From Hyphomicrobiales bacterium (GTDB lineage: Bacteria; Pseudomonadota; Alphaproteobacteria; Rhizobiales; Rhizobiaceae): 64,000 bases of DNA. Positions 1 to 7,920 of this stretch are shown here, one piece after another (positions within the stretch are counted from its first letter, which is position 1; the number at the start of each line of letters is the position of its first letter). Both the position numbers and the translations under genes were made by a program. The DNA lies in NCBI GenBank assembly GCA_900473175.1, contig UCKM01000025.1, positions 62,001 through 126,000 of the forward strand, given 5' to 3'. The notes under the pieces were generated by a model. It saw only the letters and a list, made by a program, of their open reading frames with translations. It was not told the origin of the DNA and did no database searches.

Positions 1-114
1 ACGTCGACGAAGAATGCGGTAAGCGAATTCCAGAAGCTGTTCCGCCTGCCGATCACCGGCGAACCCGATGCGAAACTCCTGGCCAAAATGCAGGAAATCG
101 GCCTGATCAATTGA
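1..114 (+). CDS. C-terminal end of a peptidoglycan-binding-domain protein (partial)
   Basis: The window opens inside a reading frame of 37 codons that ends in TGA at 112-114. The visible residues contain FQKLFRLPITGEPDA followed by a leucine-rich helix, which resembles the last helix of the PG_binding_1 domain (FQ..hgL..tG..d). The remainder, and so any catalytic domain, lies left of the window. It ends 13 bases before the DUF1491 gene and is probably co-transcribed with it; I recall this pairing in other Rhizobiales. Confidence 0.55.
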   Translation, partial: TSTKNAVSEFQKLFRLPITGEPDAKLLAKMQEIGLIN

Positions 115-127
115 TTGGAGCCAGTAC

Positions 128-472
128 ATGCGCCTGACGTCGGAATTCTGGGTATCGGCGCTGGTGCGCCGCATCAACAATAGCGGCGCTTTCGCGGCGC
201 TCAGCCACAAGGGCGCTGCCGAGGCCGGCGCCATCTTCATCAAGTTTCGCAATGCGGACGGCACCTATGATCTTTTCGGTCCCGCACCCCAGATGGTCTA
301 TGACGAAACCAAGCCGAACGAGCGCCTGTTCACGCCGTTGAAGGCGGCATCGTCCGAAGGCGAGATCGACGCCGATCTAGACAAGCAGAAGCGCTGGGAT
401 CGCGATTTGTGGATCGTCGAAATCGAGGACTATCGCGGCGACCGCTCGGAACTGTTCCCGACCAGCGACTAG
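128..472 (+). CDS. DUF1491 family protein
   Basis: A 114-residue soluble protein without signal peptide. The N-terminus RLTSEFWVSALVRR and the later IFIKFRNADGTYDLFGPAP are typical of the DUF1491 family, small alphaproteobacterial proteins of unknown function. The full length matches the family. It follows the peptidoglycan-binding gene closely. Its TAG stop shares bases with the stop codon of the convergent brnA gene (a CTAG palindrome at 469-472), so the two 3' ends interlock with no terminator between them. Role unknown. Confidence 0.8.
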   Translation: MRLTSEFWVSALVRRINNSGAFAALSHKGAAEAGAIFIKFRNADGTYDLFGPAPQMVYDETKPNERLFTPLKAASSEGEIDADLDKQKRWDRDLWIVEIEDYRGDRSELFPTSD

Positions 473-783
473 ATTTTGGCCTTTTCGAGAGCTTCACTCA
501 TCTTGGCGCGCCAATCCTTGCCGCTTGCCTTGAAGCGAGCGACGAGCGCGGGACTGAGGCGCAACGTCACCGCCTCTTTTGGGGCATCTACTTTCGGCCT
601 ACCACGAGATCGCCTGGTGTCCTCTACGGCCTTGAAGAATTCGGCAGGCAAGACCTCCGTGGCCGGCTTCATGTTTGCCAGCTCTTCATCCGTGAGTTCC
701 GGACTATCGACGGCGTTCCAATCGCCTTTGGCATAGCCACGCCCTTCGACAAATCCCTTCTGTTTTTGATGTTTGTTTTTCAT
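469..783 (-). CDS. brnA: BrnA family antitoxin
   Basis: A 104-residue protein with a basic, low-complexity N-terminus and a C-terminal region (about residues 68-104) reading VTLRLSPALVARFKASGKDW, the ribbon-helix-helix DNA-binding fold of BrnA antitoxins. BrnA binds the BrnT RNase toxin and represses the shared promoter. It starts 4 bases inside the end of brnT, giving the usual toxin-first order. Its stop overlaps that of the convergent DUF1491 gene. Confidence 0.85.
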   Translation of the reverse strand: MKNKHQKQKGFVEGRGYAKGDWNAVDSPELTDEELANMKPATEVLPAEFFKAVEDTRRSRGRPKVDAPKEAVTLRLSPALVARFKASGKDWRAKMSEALEKAKI

Positions 784-1028
784 CGGAGGCTTCTCCCTTC
801 TTTCGCACTGGCGGGCCGGAAGCTGACGATCGAAATCGCCTCGGCGCCACGCATCGCGTAGATCACGACTGCCGTGCCGTCTTCGAAATAGCCAATTGCC
901 TTTACGCGATTCGAATGTGTGGCATCGACGAGGGCCGTGGACCAGTCGAAATATACAACATCCGCAAAGTCGAAGCCGTGCTTGTCAAGATTTGCCAGCC
1001 GCTTCGGTTCGTCCCAGATGATCTTCAC
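780..1028 (-). CDS. brnT: BrnT family ribonuclease toxin
   Basis: An 82-residue protein starting at GTG (1026-1028). The motifs IIWDEPKRLANLDKHGFDF and VSFRPASAKEGRSLR match BrnT, a RelE-like ribonuclease that cleaves mRNA when its antitoxin is lost. Length is normal for the family and the frame is intact, so the toxin is probably functional. It is the promoter-proximal gene of the brnTA operon. Such pairs are often activated by environmental stress and kept by horizontal transfer. Confidence 0.85.
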   Translation of the reverse strand: MKIIWDEPKRLANLDKHGFDFADVVYFDWSTALVDATHSNRVKAIGYFEDGTAVVIYAMRGAEAISIVSFRPASAKEGRSLR

Positions 1029-1116
1029 TGATTATTCGTACACGTAAAATGGTTGAATTACAATATGACGCATGAAGCGTGGGGAATGGTATTGGTTCGC
1101 CGTGCTCTAAAGATGT

Positions 1117-2076
1117 CTAGGAAACCCGGCGGGCATTATTTTCATAATCCTGCGCCATCTCGCGCAGCTTCTGCCGCAGCTTTTGCGAGTTCTCTTCAGT
1201 CTTCCAGCGTTCCACGGACATCTGCGCCTTGTCCTGGTCGATCTGGCGATAGGATTGCACGAACAGGCGCAGCGAATGCAGGTCCTTGTGCACGAGGCCA
1301 AAGAGCCCCGTAAGGATCAGGTGGGCAGCCTCTGCGGACAGGCCGAGGGAGGCAAGGGCGATTGTCAATTCGGCATTGAGGCCGTGACCTACGATCCGCT
1401 TGACGTTGTCGACGTCGAGGCCCAATGCCGCGCTGAATGCCTGTTCGAACGCGGTCGTCTTCTCCAGCAGCGCGGCGTCGATCAGACGGTCGGCGAGAGC
1501 CTGATCGCTGGAGTGTCCCGCATCGCCGCTGCGCATCAGGGCTTTCAGCGCCTCGCGCGTTTCACGCAGGCGGGGTGATTCCGGTGCTGCGGGCGGCTGG
1601 GACATGCTGTCATCGCTCCCCGTGTCGAAGTGCGAGCGTATTGCGAGGGCGTTTTCGATCGCCCTGTCGTCGAAACCGTGCAATATGCGCAAAAGTTCGG
1701 GATCGGCGAGCCGCCGGCGGGCGATAACGCGCGCGTGGCCGACGCCCTTGCGGGCAATGATGTCGATAAGATCGGTGGCCTGCAGTAGCGGCGAGCGCAG
1801 CAAAAGCGATGCAGATATATCGATCTCGTCCTCGGCAAGCGCAAGGATCAAACGTTTCGGCGCATGGGGAAGTTCAGAGAGGGCCGCTGCCGCATGTCGG
1901 CGCACGCGCGGCGATGCCAGAGCCAGAAGCGGAACCGCGAGATCCTCGAGCTGCTGCGCATCGCTTCTGGCCGGCCTTGCGACGCAGCAGAATGCGGTTA
2001 TCGACGCCGTCAGGAGATCGTCAGCCTTGCTGCCGCCATTGCGGTCTTCAAGCGCCCGAAACTCAGGATACTTCAC
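1117..2076 (-). CDS. DUF2336 domain-containing protein
   Basis: The protein is rich in short alpha-helical, HEAT-like repeats (for example VRRHAAAALSEL and DIDISASLLLRSPLLQ) typical of the DUF2336 family of alphaproteobacteria, whose function is unknown. I chose the GTG at 2074-2076 (protein VKYPEFRALE, 319 residues) because GGAG lies 7 bases upstream. An open frame continues to a TTG at 2133, but that extension is poor in coding character and contains operator-like palindromes. The C-terminus (about residues 270-319) is a charged helix ending in a basic tail. It stands alone between brnT and a divergent small gene. Confidence 0.7.
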   Translation of the reverse strand: MKYPEFRALEDRNGGSKADDLLTASITAFCCVARPARSDAQQLEDLAVPLLALASPRVRRHAAAALSELPHAPKRLILALAEDEIDISASLLLRSPLLQATDLIDIIARKGVGHARVIARRRLADPELLRILHGFDDRAIENALAIRSHFDTGSDDSMSQPPAAPESPRLRETREALKALMRSGDAGHSSDQALADRLIDAALLEKTTAFEQAFSAALGLDVDNVKRIVGHGLNAELTIALASLGLSAEAAHLILTGLFGLVHKDLHSLRLFVQSYRQIDQDKAQMSVERWKTEENSQKLRQKLREMAQDYENNARRVS

Positions 2077-2105
2077 GAACACACTCCACTCGACGCACGA
2101 CGCGG

Positions 2106-2151
2106 TTAAACAATGGCTAAAATTAGCCGCCAAGCGTTAGCAACGCGTTAA
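2106..2151. promoter_or_regulatory. Two near-consensus CtrA boxes and a palindrome upstream of the DUF2336 gene
   Basis: TTAA-N7-CTAA lies at 2106-2120 and TTAG-N7-TTAA at 2137-2151, each one base off the CtrA consensus TTAA-N7-TTAA. They flank an inverted repeat GGCTAA/TTAGCC at 2115-2128. All sit 30-75 bases upstream of the DUF2336 start and also face the small gene at 2237. CtrA is the cell-cycle master regulator of alphaproteobacteria. Binding is an inference from the motif alone. Confidence 0.35.
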
Positions 2152-2236
2152 CCATCGGCATGTCTAATGAAAATATGGCGCAAATCACGCGCGCGTACGC
2201 ATCTGAGTATTCGAGGAGAACAACGAACCGACACGG

Positions 2237-2437
2237 ATGGGGAAAATGGGGTTTGTCATTGCATTTCCAGGCAGCACAATGAGACGCCGGCCCAACGCAA
2301 AAAGCGACCGGCCGATACAAGCCGAGATAACCATCTTTCCGGGCGTGCGCTACGAGCGCTACCCCGCCGAAGCGCCGAAGCGCACCGAGCCAAAATCACA
2401 CCGCATCTTTCTCGACACCTTGCCTCAACCGAGTTAG
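2237..2437 (+). CDS. Small protein of unknown function (66 aa)
   Basis: A 66-residue product with the core VIAFPGS and EITIFPGVRYERYP. I have a recollection of similar short proteins in Rhizobiales but cannot name a family. A purine-rich GAGGAGAA lies at 2212-2219, rather far from the ATG at 2237. An alternative ATG at 2246 would give MGFVIAFPGS. It is divergent from the DUF2336 gene and may share its control region. No signal peptide or membrane segment is visible. Confidence 0.5.
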   Translation: MGKMGFVIAFPGSTMRRRPNAKSDRPIQAEITIFPGVRYERYPAEAPKRTEPKSHRIFLDTLPQPS

Positions 2438-2474
2438 CGGCGTGTGGCCCACAGGCTTGAAACGCGCATCTGTG

Positions 2475-3020
2475 CTAGAGCAAGGGCGTGCAACTGGTGC
2501 TCTTGAGAAAAGCGTCGACCTGGGATTGCCAGGATTCGTCCGGCACGACGCTGCGCACCACAACAAAACCTTCGTCCATATCCGCCTCGATCAGAACCGC
2601 ATTTTCGGCGTCTTCGGGCTTGGTCTTGTTGAGCTCGATCATCTGCAGGGGGGTGGCTACGACGAGATCGAGCTGATCTGCAATCGCCGTCCGGTCATTG
2701 ATGGAATAAAGATTCTCCCCCTGGCGGTTATAGACAGAGATCGACCAGTAGGGTGTGGTGCCGACACCGGTAATGTGGGCGGGAAGGTCCGTTATGTCGA
2801 AGCGGCAGGCCGTCGCCTTGAACAGCGGATCAAAGGCGAGGGGAACCGTACCCGGAGCGCCTTCGCGCGTGACGGGATGGAACTGCCAGTCGTCGCCGTA
2901 GGCGGATATGCGCGACCAGCTGTTGCGATCCGAGTAATAGGGAACGAGCAGGACAACCGCGATGTGAATGAGGCCGGCGCCGATCAGGCCCAAAAGCAGC
3001 GTTCGAATGATGTTACCCAT
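2475..3020 (-). CDS. DUF1254-type inner-membrane protein
   Basis: A 181-residue protein with one N-terminal membrane anchor (about residues 5-28, rich in L, I, G, V) followed by a periplasmic domain containing TPYWSISVYNRQGENLYSIND, typical of the DUF1254/COG5436 proteins of Rhizobiales. It overlaps the upstream DUF1214 gene by 8 bases (3013-3020), so the two are translationally coupled. Proteins of the two families are usually found as a pair, and here they follow a class A penicillin-binding protein, which suggests an envelope role. The biochemical function is unknown. Confidence 0.7.
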   Translation of the reverse strand: MGNIIRTLLLGLIGAGLIHIAVVLLVPYYSDRNSWSRISAYGDDWQFHPVTREGAPGTVPLAFDPLFKATACRFDITDLPAHITGVGTTPYWSISVYNRQGENLYSINDRTAIADQLDLVVATPLQMIELNKTKPEDAENAVLIEADMDEGFVVVRSVVPDESWQSQVDAFLKSTSCTPLL

Positions 3021-3597
3021 TACAGCTTCCCCTTGTCACAGCGGGGAACGTCATGTTGACGAGGCCGGAATTGCTGGCGACAGGGGTGTCGTAAAGTGTC
3101 ATGACCAGCACCATGCGTCCATTGCCGGAGGTGGCTAGCCAGTTTCCCGGCTGCGCCTTTGGCGAAACATTGACTATGAAAGCGCCATCTTCCTTACGGA
3201 ATATTTCCCGCGAGTGGATCGCAGGAAGCCGGTCCTTCCCAGGGTCGAGCGCGACCAGAGCCTGATCAGCCGCGTAAAGGGTCCAGAAGCGCGAATTCGG
3301 TGTATTGCCCTCGATCGTGTAGGTGCAGCGCCGGTCAAGCGCTTTTCCCTGATCGTCGCTATAGGCGTAGAAAGCAAGGCCCTCGGTGCTGCCGAGCGGA
3401 AATGAACCTTCACGGGCGGCGCGGGCTTTTGCGTAAGGATCGGCAAGGGGCGTGCCCGCATCCGGATGTGCGGTCCACTGACCAATCGTGAGGGCGCCAA
3501 AACCTTCGAAGCGATTCACCGCATACCATGCGCTCAGCGTGCCACCGCCGATGGCAACCACAAGCGCAATGAGTGCAAGGAAGACATTTCGAAGCAT
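3013..3597 (-). CDS. DUF1214 domain-containing membrane protein
   Basis: A 194-residue protein with an N-terminal transmembrane or signal segment (residues 4-27) and a periplasmic beta-rich domain (RFWTLYAADQALVAL, NPGNWLATSGNGRMVLVMTLYDTP-like region) recognisable as DUF1214/COG5402. It starts 37 bases downstream of the penicillin-binding-protein gene and overlaps the DUF1254 gene, giving a three-gene operon. In other bacteria DUF1254 and DUF1214 are also fused in one protein, which supports a joint function. That function is not known. Confidence 0.75.
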   Translation of the reverse strand: MLRNVFLALIALVVAIGGGTLSAWYAVNRFEGFGALTIGQWTAHPDAGTPLADPYAKARAAREGSFPLGSTEGLAFYAYSDDQGKALDRRCTYTIEGNTPNSRFWTLYAADQALVALDPGKDRLPAIHSREIFRKEDGAFIVNVSPKAQPGNWLATSGNGRMVLVMTLYDTPVASNSGLVNMTFPAVTRGSCNG

Positions 3598-3634
3598 GAA
3601 GACGATGACTACACGGGACGATAGCGGCGCGCAA

Positions 3635-5785
3635 TCAAAGCGCGGAGACTTTTGCAGGCAGGATCGGCAGTTTCAGCTGCGGCGCGGCCTTCAAGGCCTG
3701 GCCGATCTCGCGCACGGCCGTCGCGGTGGCATTGGAAAGGACGCGCGGTCGCTCGTCCACCTTCAGCGCATCCTCGTCCTCGCCGGTCGCGGGCTTGGCT
3801 GCGGCGACTTTCTCCTGCTTCGGCATGGTCGGATCGATGCCGGGAATGGCTTTCAGGTCGATGTTCTGATGCACGTAGTTCATGAATCGCTGCCAGGTCA
3901 TTGCTGGAAGAATCCCTCCCGTCAGTTCCTTGGTCGGTGTGAAGTTGTCATTACCGAACCAGACCGCGGCGGTGTAGTTGCCAGTGAAGCCGACGAACCA
4001 CGCGTCCCGATAACTCTGTGTGGTGCCGGTCTTGCCGGCTACCCGTGTCATGGGCAGGGCGGCGCGCCGGCCTGTACCCCATTCGGGAACCTGCGCCAGC
4101 ATGAAGTTCATATTGTTTGCAGCCGTCTCGGAAAGGACGCGGTGCGGCTTCACGCCGTCTTTTTTCCAGTCCCACAAAACGTCGCCGTTCTGGTTCAGGA
4201 TCTGGTTGAAGGCATGGCGCATGCCGGCGATGCCACCGGTCGCAAAAACGTTATAACCCGTTGCCTGGTCCATTACCGTCATTCCGGATGTGCCAAGCAC
4301 CATGGTTTTGTGCGAGCTGATCGGCGATTCAACGCCCATCGCCTTCGTCAAGGCAACGATGGGAGCAGTCGTCAAATAATCCTTGGCAAGGCGCACCGGC
4401 ACCGTATTGATGGATTTGACCAGCGCCGTGGTGAGATCGATCTTTCCGAGGTACTGACGCGAATAGTTCTGCGGCGACCAGTTGCCCCATGAGACCGCCC
4501 CGCCGGAAATCATGGTCTTCGGGGTCATGCCCTTTTCCATGGCTGCGGCATAGACATAGGGTTTGAATGACGAGCCGGCCTGCCGCTGCGCGACGGTGGC
4601 GCGGTTGAATTGGCTCTCACCGTAATCGCGTCCGCCGACGATCGCCCGCACGGCGCCGTTATTTTCAAGCACCACGATGGCCGCCTGGGTTACGTTGTAT
4701 TCCTTGCCATATTGACGCAGGTGATACTCGGCGGACTCTTCCGCCGCCTTCTGGATACCGGTGTCGAGCGTGGTACGGACAACGAGCGTATGGCTCGGCA
4801 GTTTCTGCGCCACTTTGCGCACTTCATCGAAAGCCCAATCCAGGAAATAGTCCGGACTCTCCGACCGTCCGCGATCAACGACGCTCGCAGGATTGCGCCG
4901 GGCGCCCACAACCTGGCCCTCGGTCATTAATCCACCTTGCACAAGATTGGTGAGCACGACATTCGCGCGGGCACGGGCCGCCGGCAGGTTGACATGCGGC
5001 GCATATTTGGCCGGCGCCTTGAACAGGCCCGCCAGCATCGCCGCCTCGGCCAGATTGACGTCCTTGATGCTCTTGCCGAAGTAAAATTGCGCAGCGGCGG
5101 CGATGCCGAACGTACCCCCGCCCATATAGGCGCGGTCGAGATAGGTCTGAAGGATTTCCTTCTTGGTCAGATTGGATTCGAGCCAGAGCGCAAGGAAGGC
5201 TTCCTTGATCTTTCGGTCGAGGCTGCGCTCATTGGTAAGGAAAAGGTTTTTCGCCAGCTGCTGGGTGATGGTCGAGCCGCCCTGAACGACCGAGTTGGCC
5301 CGCAGGTTTTCTGTCATGGCGCGCGAAAGGCCAAGGAAATCAATGCCGAAATGGTCAAAGAAGCGGCGGTCTTCGGTGGCGAGAACTGCCTTGATGACAT
5401 GATCCGGCAGTTCATCGATCGGTACGGCGCTGCGATGCAGGATGCCGCGCTGGCCGATCTCGTTGCCGTAGCGATCGAGGAAGGTCACGGCAAAATCGTC
5501 GCGCGTGCGCCAGTTCTTCTCGGTTTCGTGGAAGGCAGGGATCGCCAGCATCAGCATCACGACGGAACCCGCCGTACCCCAGGTGAATGCCTCGCCGAGA
5601 ACTTCGAAAACTGCGCGCCGCCAGCCGGTTACATGGAAACGGCGGAAGAAAATGGTGGTGTCTTCCCAGAATTCGGCCAGACGAAAACGCAATTCATAGA
5701 GGGAAGAATCAATCCAGGCATCAAGTCCGAGAAGCGGCGAGACCTTGAATCGCTTGCGTTCCTTGCCTTGCCTGGGCTCTTCCAT
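3635..5785 (-). CDS. Class A penicillin-binding protein 1 (transglycosylase/transpeptidase)
   Basis: A 716-residue bifunctional peptidoglycan synthase. After a basic cytoplasmic tail and a membrane anchor (about residues 66-84) comes the GT51 glycosyltransferase domain with catalytic EDRRFFDHFG (E138) and QGGSTITQQLAKN (168-180). The transpeptidase domain carries the SxxK serine at S405, SIN at 458-460 and KTGT at 585-588. All catalytic motifs are intact, so it should polymerise and cross-link glycan strands in the periplasm. It leads a minus-strand operon with the DUF1214 and DUF1254 membrane proteins and is divergent from the GTA cluster. It resembles the PBP1 family; which rhizobial paralogue it is cannot be told. 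Confidence 0.93.
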   Translation of the reverse strand: MEEPRQGKERKRFKVSPLLGLDAWIDSSLYELRFRLAEFWEDTTIFFRRFHVTGWRRAVFEVLGEAFTWGTAGSVVMLMLAIPAFHETEKNWRTRDDFAVTFLDRYGNEIGQRGILHRSAVPIDELPDHVIKAVLATEDRRFFDHFGIDFLGLSRAMTENLRANSVVQGGSTITQQLAKNLFLTNERSLDRKIKEAFLALWLESNLTKKEILQTYLDRAYMGGGTFGIAAAAQFYFGKSIKDVNLAEAAMLAGLFKAPAKYAPHVNLPAARARANVVLTNLVQGGLMTEGQVVGARRNPASVVDRGRSESPDYFLDWAFDEVRKVAQKLPSHTLVVRTTLDTGIQKAAEESAEYHLRQYGKEYNVTQAAIVVLENNGAVRAIVGGRDYGESQFNRATVAQRQAGSSFKPYVYAAAMEKGMTPKTMISGGAVSWGNWSPQNYSRQYLGKIDLTTALVKSINTVPVRLAKDYLTTAPIVALTKAMGVESPISSHKTMVLGTSGMTVMDQATGYNVFATGGIAGMRHAFNQILNQNGDVLWDWKKDGVKPHRVLSETAANNMNFMLAQVPEWGTGRRAALPMTRVAGKTGTTQSYRDAWFVGFTGNYTAAVWFGNDNFTPTKELTGGILPAMTWQRFMNYVHQNIDLKAIPGIDPTMPKQEKVAAAKPATGEDEDALKVDERPRVLSNATATAVREIGQALKAAPQLKLPILPAKVSAL

Positions 5786-5851
5786 AGAAACTCTAGCCTG
5801 CCCTACGCTCAGCCATATCGTCCTGAATGGATATGGTGTAGCCGATTACGC

Positions 5852-5866
5852 TTAACAGCTTCTTAG
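5852..5866. promoter_or_regulatory. CtrA-like box (TTAA-N7-TTAG)
   Basis: TTAA at 5852-5855 and TTAG at 5863-5866 are separated by exactly 7 bases, one mismatch from the full CtrA site. It lies 67 bases upstream of the PBP start and 300 bases upstream of the first GTA gene. CtrA is needed for GTA expression in Rhodobacter capsulatus, which makes the site worth noting. Binding is inferred from the motif only. Confidence 0.35.
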
Positions 5867-6109
5867 GATGGCTGTCTGGCTTATTATATGGTCATTCTAC
5901 GCGGGAAAAGAATACCGCTTTTATGAGTAATACGACAAGGCGCTGAAGCTCGCGTCGCGAGATTTGATCGCCATGTGTTGCGAAAGTGCACGCTGTCGGT
6001 CGCTGCTTGCGAATAAGAAAAGTTTCATATCTAGGAAAATAGTCCTTGACTACGTGACGGTCTTGCTGTAGGTTTTAGTCATCGTCGGAAATGTGACTTC
6101 AGTGGTTCG

Positions 6110-6125
6110 CGGCCCGTTCGGGCCG
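6110..6125 (+). promoter_or_regulatory. GC-rich hairpin in the GTA leader
   Basis: CGGCCC and GGGCCG form a perfect 6-bp stem with a GTTC loop, about 40 bases before the first GTA start codon. No T-run follows, so it is not a plain terminator. It could influence mRNA stability or translation of the leader; this is inference. Confidence 0.35.
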
Positions 6126-6166
6126 AGACGTCGTGAGGCGTTTCCGCTTCCCGCCCAGGACATTCC

Positions 6167-6658
6167 ATGACAACTCAGACCGCAAGCGCCATGCGCCGGC
6201 GCTGCGCTTTCGCGTTGTGCCGCGATTACGGGATTTCGGCCAATGAGATCGCTCCCATACTGAACGTTACAGAAGAGCAATTCCTGCGCGGGCTCCATCG
6301 TGACGGCCTGTCGTTCATTGAAATGCAGCAGGGCAGCAGGCAACTGCGTATTGCGCAGAAGATCATGGGCCTCTTGCAGCGCGAGATCGAAACCCTGTCT
6401 TCCTTGAGTGAGGACACGTTCAGCAAGGCGCGGCTCGATGCCATGGTGCTGCTTGCCCGCACCATCGAGCGGGTCGGCGACCTGCAGGAGCGCTTCGCCG
6501 CCGAGCGCTCGCAAAATGTGGGCGGACTGAACGCCGACGAATTGCGCGCTGTCCTCAAGCGCATTGACGAAAGGATCGATGAACTTGCCGACAACCGTGC
6601 ACGAGAGCTGGTCCGGAAAGAATTTGAGCGAGCGGGAATCAAGGGCGGTCGCCCGTGA
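6167..6658 (+). CDS. GTA small terminase-like protein (g1)
   Basis: A 163-residue protein in the position of RcGTA gene g1. The N-terminal part (residues 10-45) reads as a helix-turn-helix (CAFALCRDYGISANEIAPIL), and the rest is long charged helices ending KEFERAGIKGGRP, which fits a small terminase subunit that binds DNA and engages the large subunit. AGGA lies 8 bases before the ATG. Its 3' end overlaps the N-terminal coding region of the large terminase by about 80 bases. Confidence 0.7.
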   Translation: MTTQTASAMRRRCAFALCRDYGISANEIAPILNVTEEQFLRGLHRDGLSFIEMQQGSRQLRIAQKIMGLLQREIETLSSLSEDTFSKARLDAMVLLARTIERVGDLQERFAAERSQNVGGLNADELRAVLKRIDERIDELADNRARELVRKEFERAGIKGGRP

Positions 6659-7877
6659 ATGGATGTTCGAAGGAAGGGTGGCGCAGCAGCCGCCGCGGGG
6701 TGACTGGCAGACCTGGCTGGTCCTTGGCGGGCGCGGGTCCGGCAAGACCCGCATGGGCGCAGAGTGGGTCAACGGTGTGGTGCATGCCCTTGCGCCCTTT
6801 GCGACAGCTGGCTCGCTCAACATCGCGCTTGTGGGGGAAACATTGGCGGACGTGCGCGAGATCATGATCGACGGACCGTCCGGCATCATGGCGGTGTCGC
6901 GCGCCGAGCGTCCCCGCTACGAAACCACCCGGCGCCGGCTTGTCTGGCCGAGTGGCGCGACGGCGGCGATGTTTTCGTCGGAAGATCCGGACAGTTTGCG
7001 CGGACCGCAATTCGACGCGGCCTGGTGTGATGAACTGGCGAAATGGAAGAATGTGCAGGAGACATGGGACATGCTGCAATTCGGGTTGCGCCTGGGTGTC
7101 GGCCCACGGCAGGTGGTGACGACGACACCAAGACCATTGCCACTTTTGAAGAAACTCCTGGCGGACGAAGCCATACCGGTTTGGCGCATGAAGACGCAGG
7201 AGAATGCAGCCAACCTCGCATCCGGTTTCGTCAATCACGTCAACGGACTCTATGGCGGCACGCGGCTCGGACGTCAGGAACTCGACGGTGAACTGATCGA
7301 GGAGAGCCCTGACGCCCTCTGGTCTCGCCTGATGATGGAAAACATATTCTGCGCTGACATACCCGACCTCAAGCGCATCGTGGTCGCCATCGATCCGCCT
7401 GCCAGCGCGACGCATAAATCCGATGCCTGCGGTATCGTTGCCGCCGGGCTTGATTTCACGGGGATTGCCTGGGTCCTTGCCGATGAAAGTCTCGCCCCCG
7501 CCAAGCCGCACGAATGGGCGAGGCGTGCAATAGGCTTGTTCCACAAGCTCGAGGCCGACCTGATCATCGCCGAGGTGAACCAGGGCGGCGATATGGTCGC
7601 CGCCGTAATTGCAGCCGAAGACGGCAACGTGCCGGTACGCTCCGTGCGGGCCAATCGCGGCAAGGCCTTGCGGGCGGAGCCCATCGCCGCGCTTTACGAG
7701 CAGGGGAGAGTGCGCCACGCCGCACGGTTTCCCGCGCTCGAAGACGAGATGTGCGATTTTTCGCCATCGGGACTTTCGAATGGCCGCTCGCCCGACCGGG
7801 TCGATGCGCTGGTCTGGGCGCTGAGCGATGTGTTTCGCCACCGCGACGGCAGTCCGCGAATCCGTGTGGTTGGTTAG
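6579..7877 (+). CDS. GTA/phage terminase large subunit (g2)
   Basis: The DNA-packaging motor ATPase/nuclease, 432 residues from the chosen ATG at 6579, which has AAAGGA a few bases upstream. An in-frame TTG at 6564 is less likely. The Walker A motif LGGRGSGKT lies at about residues 49-57, the Walker B-like region around FDAAWCDELAKW, and the C-terminal nuclease domain starts near RIVVAIDPPA, with conserved acidic residues (IAIDPPAS.., IAEVNQGGDMV, DRVDALVWAL). Length and order match the Terminase_6-type GTA large subunit. The following portal gene starts 43 bases downstream. Confidence 0.93.
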   Translation: MNLPTTVHESWSGKNLSERESRAVAREWMFEGRVAQQPPRGDWQTWLVLGGRGSGKTRMGAEWVNGVVHALAPFATAGSLNIALVGETLADVREIMIDGPSGIMAVSRAERPRYETTRRRLVWPSGATAAMFSSEDPDSLRGPQFDAAWCDELAKWKNVQETWDMLQFGLRLGVGPRQVVTTTPRPLPLLKKLLADEAIPVWRMKTQENAANLASGFVNHVNGLYGGTRLGRQELDGELIEESPDALWSRLMMENIFCADIPDLKRIVVAIDPPASATHKSDACGIVAAGLDFTGIAWVLADESLAPAKPHEWARRAIGLFHKLEADLIIAEVNQGGDMVAAVIAAEDGNVPVRSVRANRGKALRAEPIAALYEQGRVRHAARFPALEDEMCDFSPSGLSNGRSPDRVDALVWALSDVFRHRDGSPRIRVVG

Positions 7878-7920
7878 CGATTGGCGCTAACCGTTTGAAG
7901 TCACTCCTACAATAGAGAGT

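Larger units (their letters stand above)
5786..6166. other. Divergent intergenic region between the PBP gene and the GTA cluster
   Basis: This 381-base stretch holds no convincing gene. It must contain the promoters of the minus-strand PBP operon and of the plus-strand GTA cluster. It is AT-richer than its flanks and contains one CtrA-like box and one GC-rich hairpin, listed separately. Confidence 0.6.

Noticed and set aside
6110-6125. Rho-independent terminator before the GTA cluster
   Set aside because: The 6-bp stem has no following T-run; kept only as a leader hairpin.
6639-7841. 400-residue minus-strand ORF opposite the large terminase
   Set aside because: Shadow of the high-GC terminase gene; histidine- and arginine-rich with no recognisable domain.
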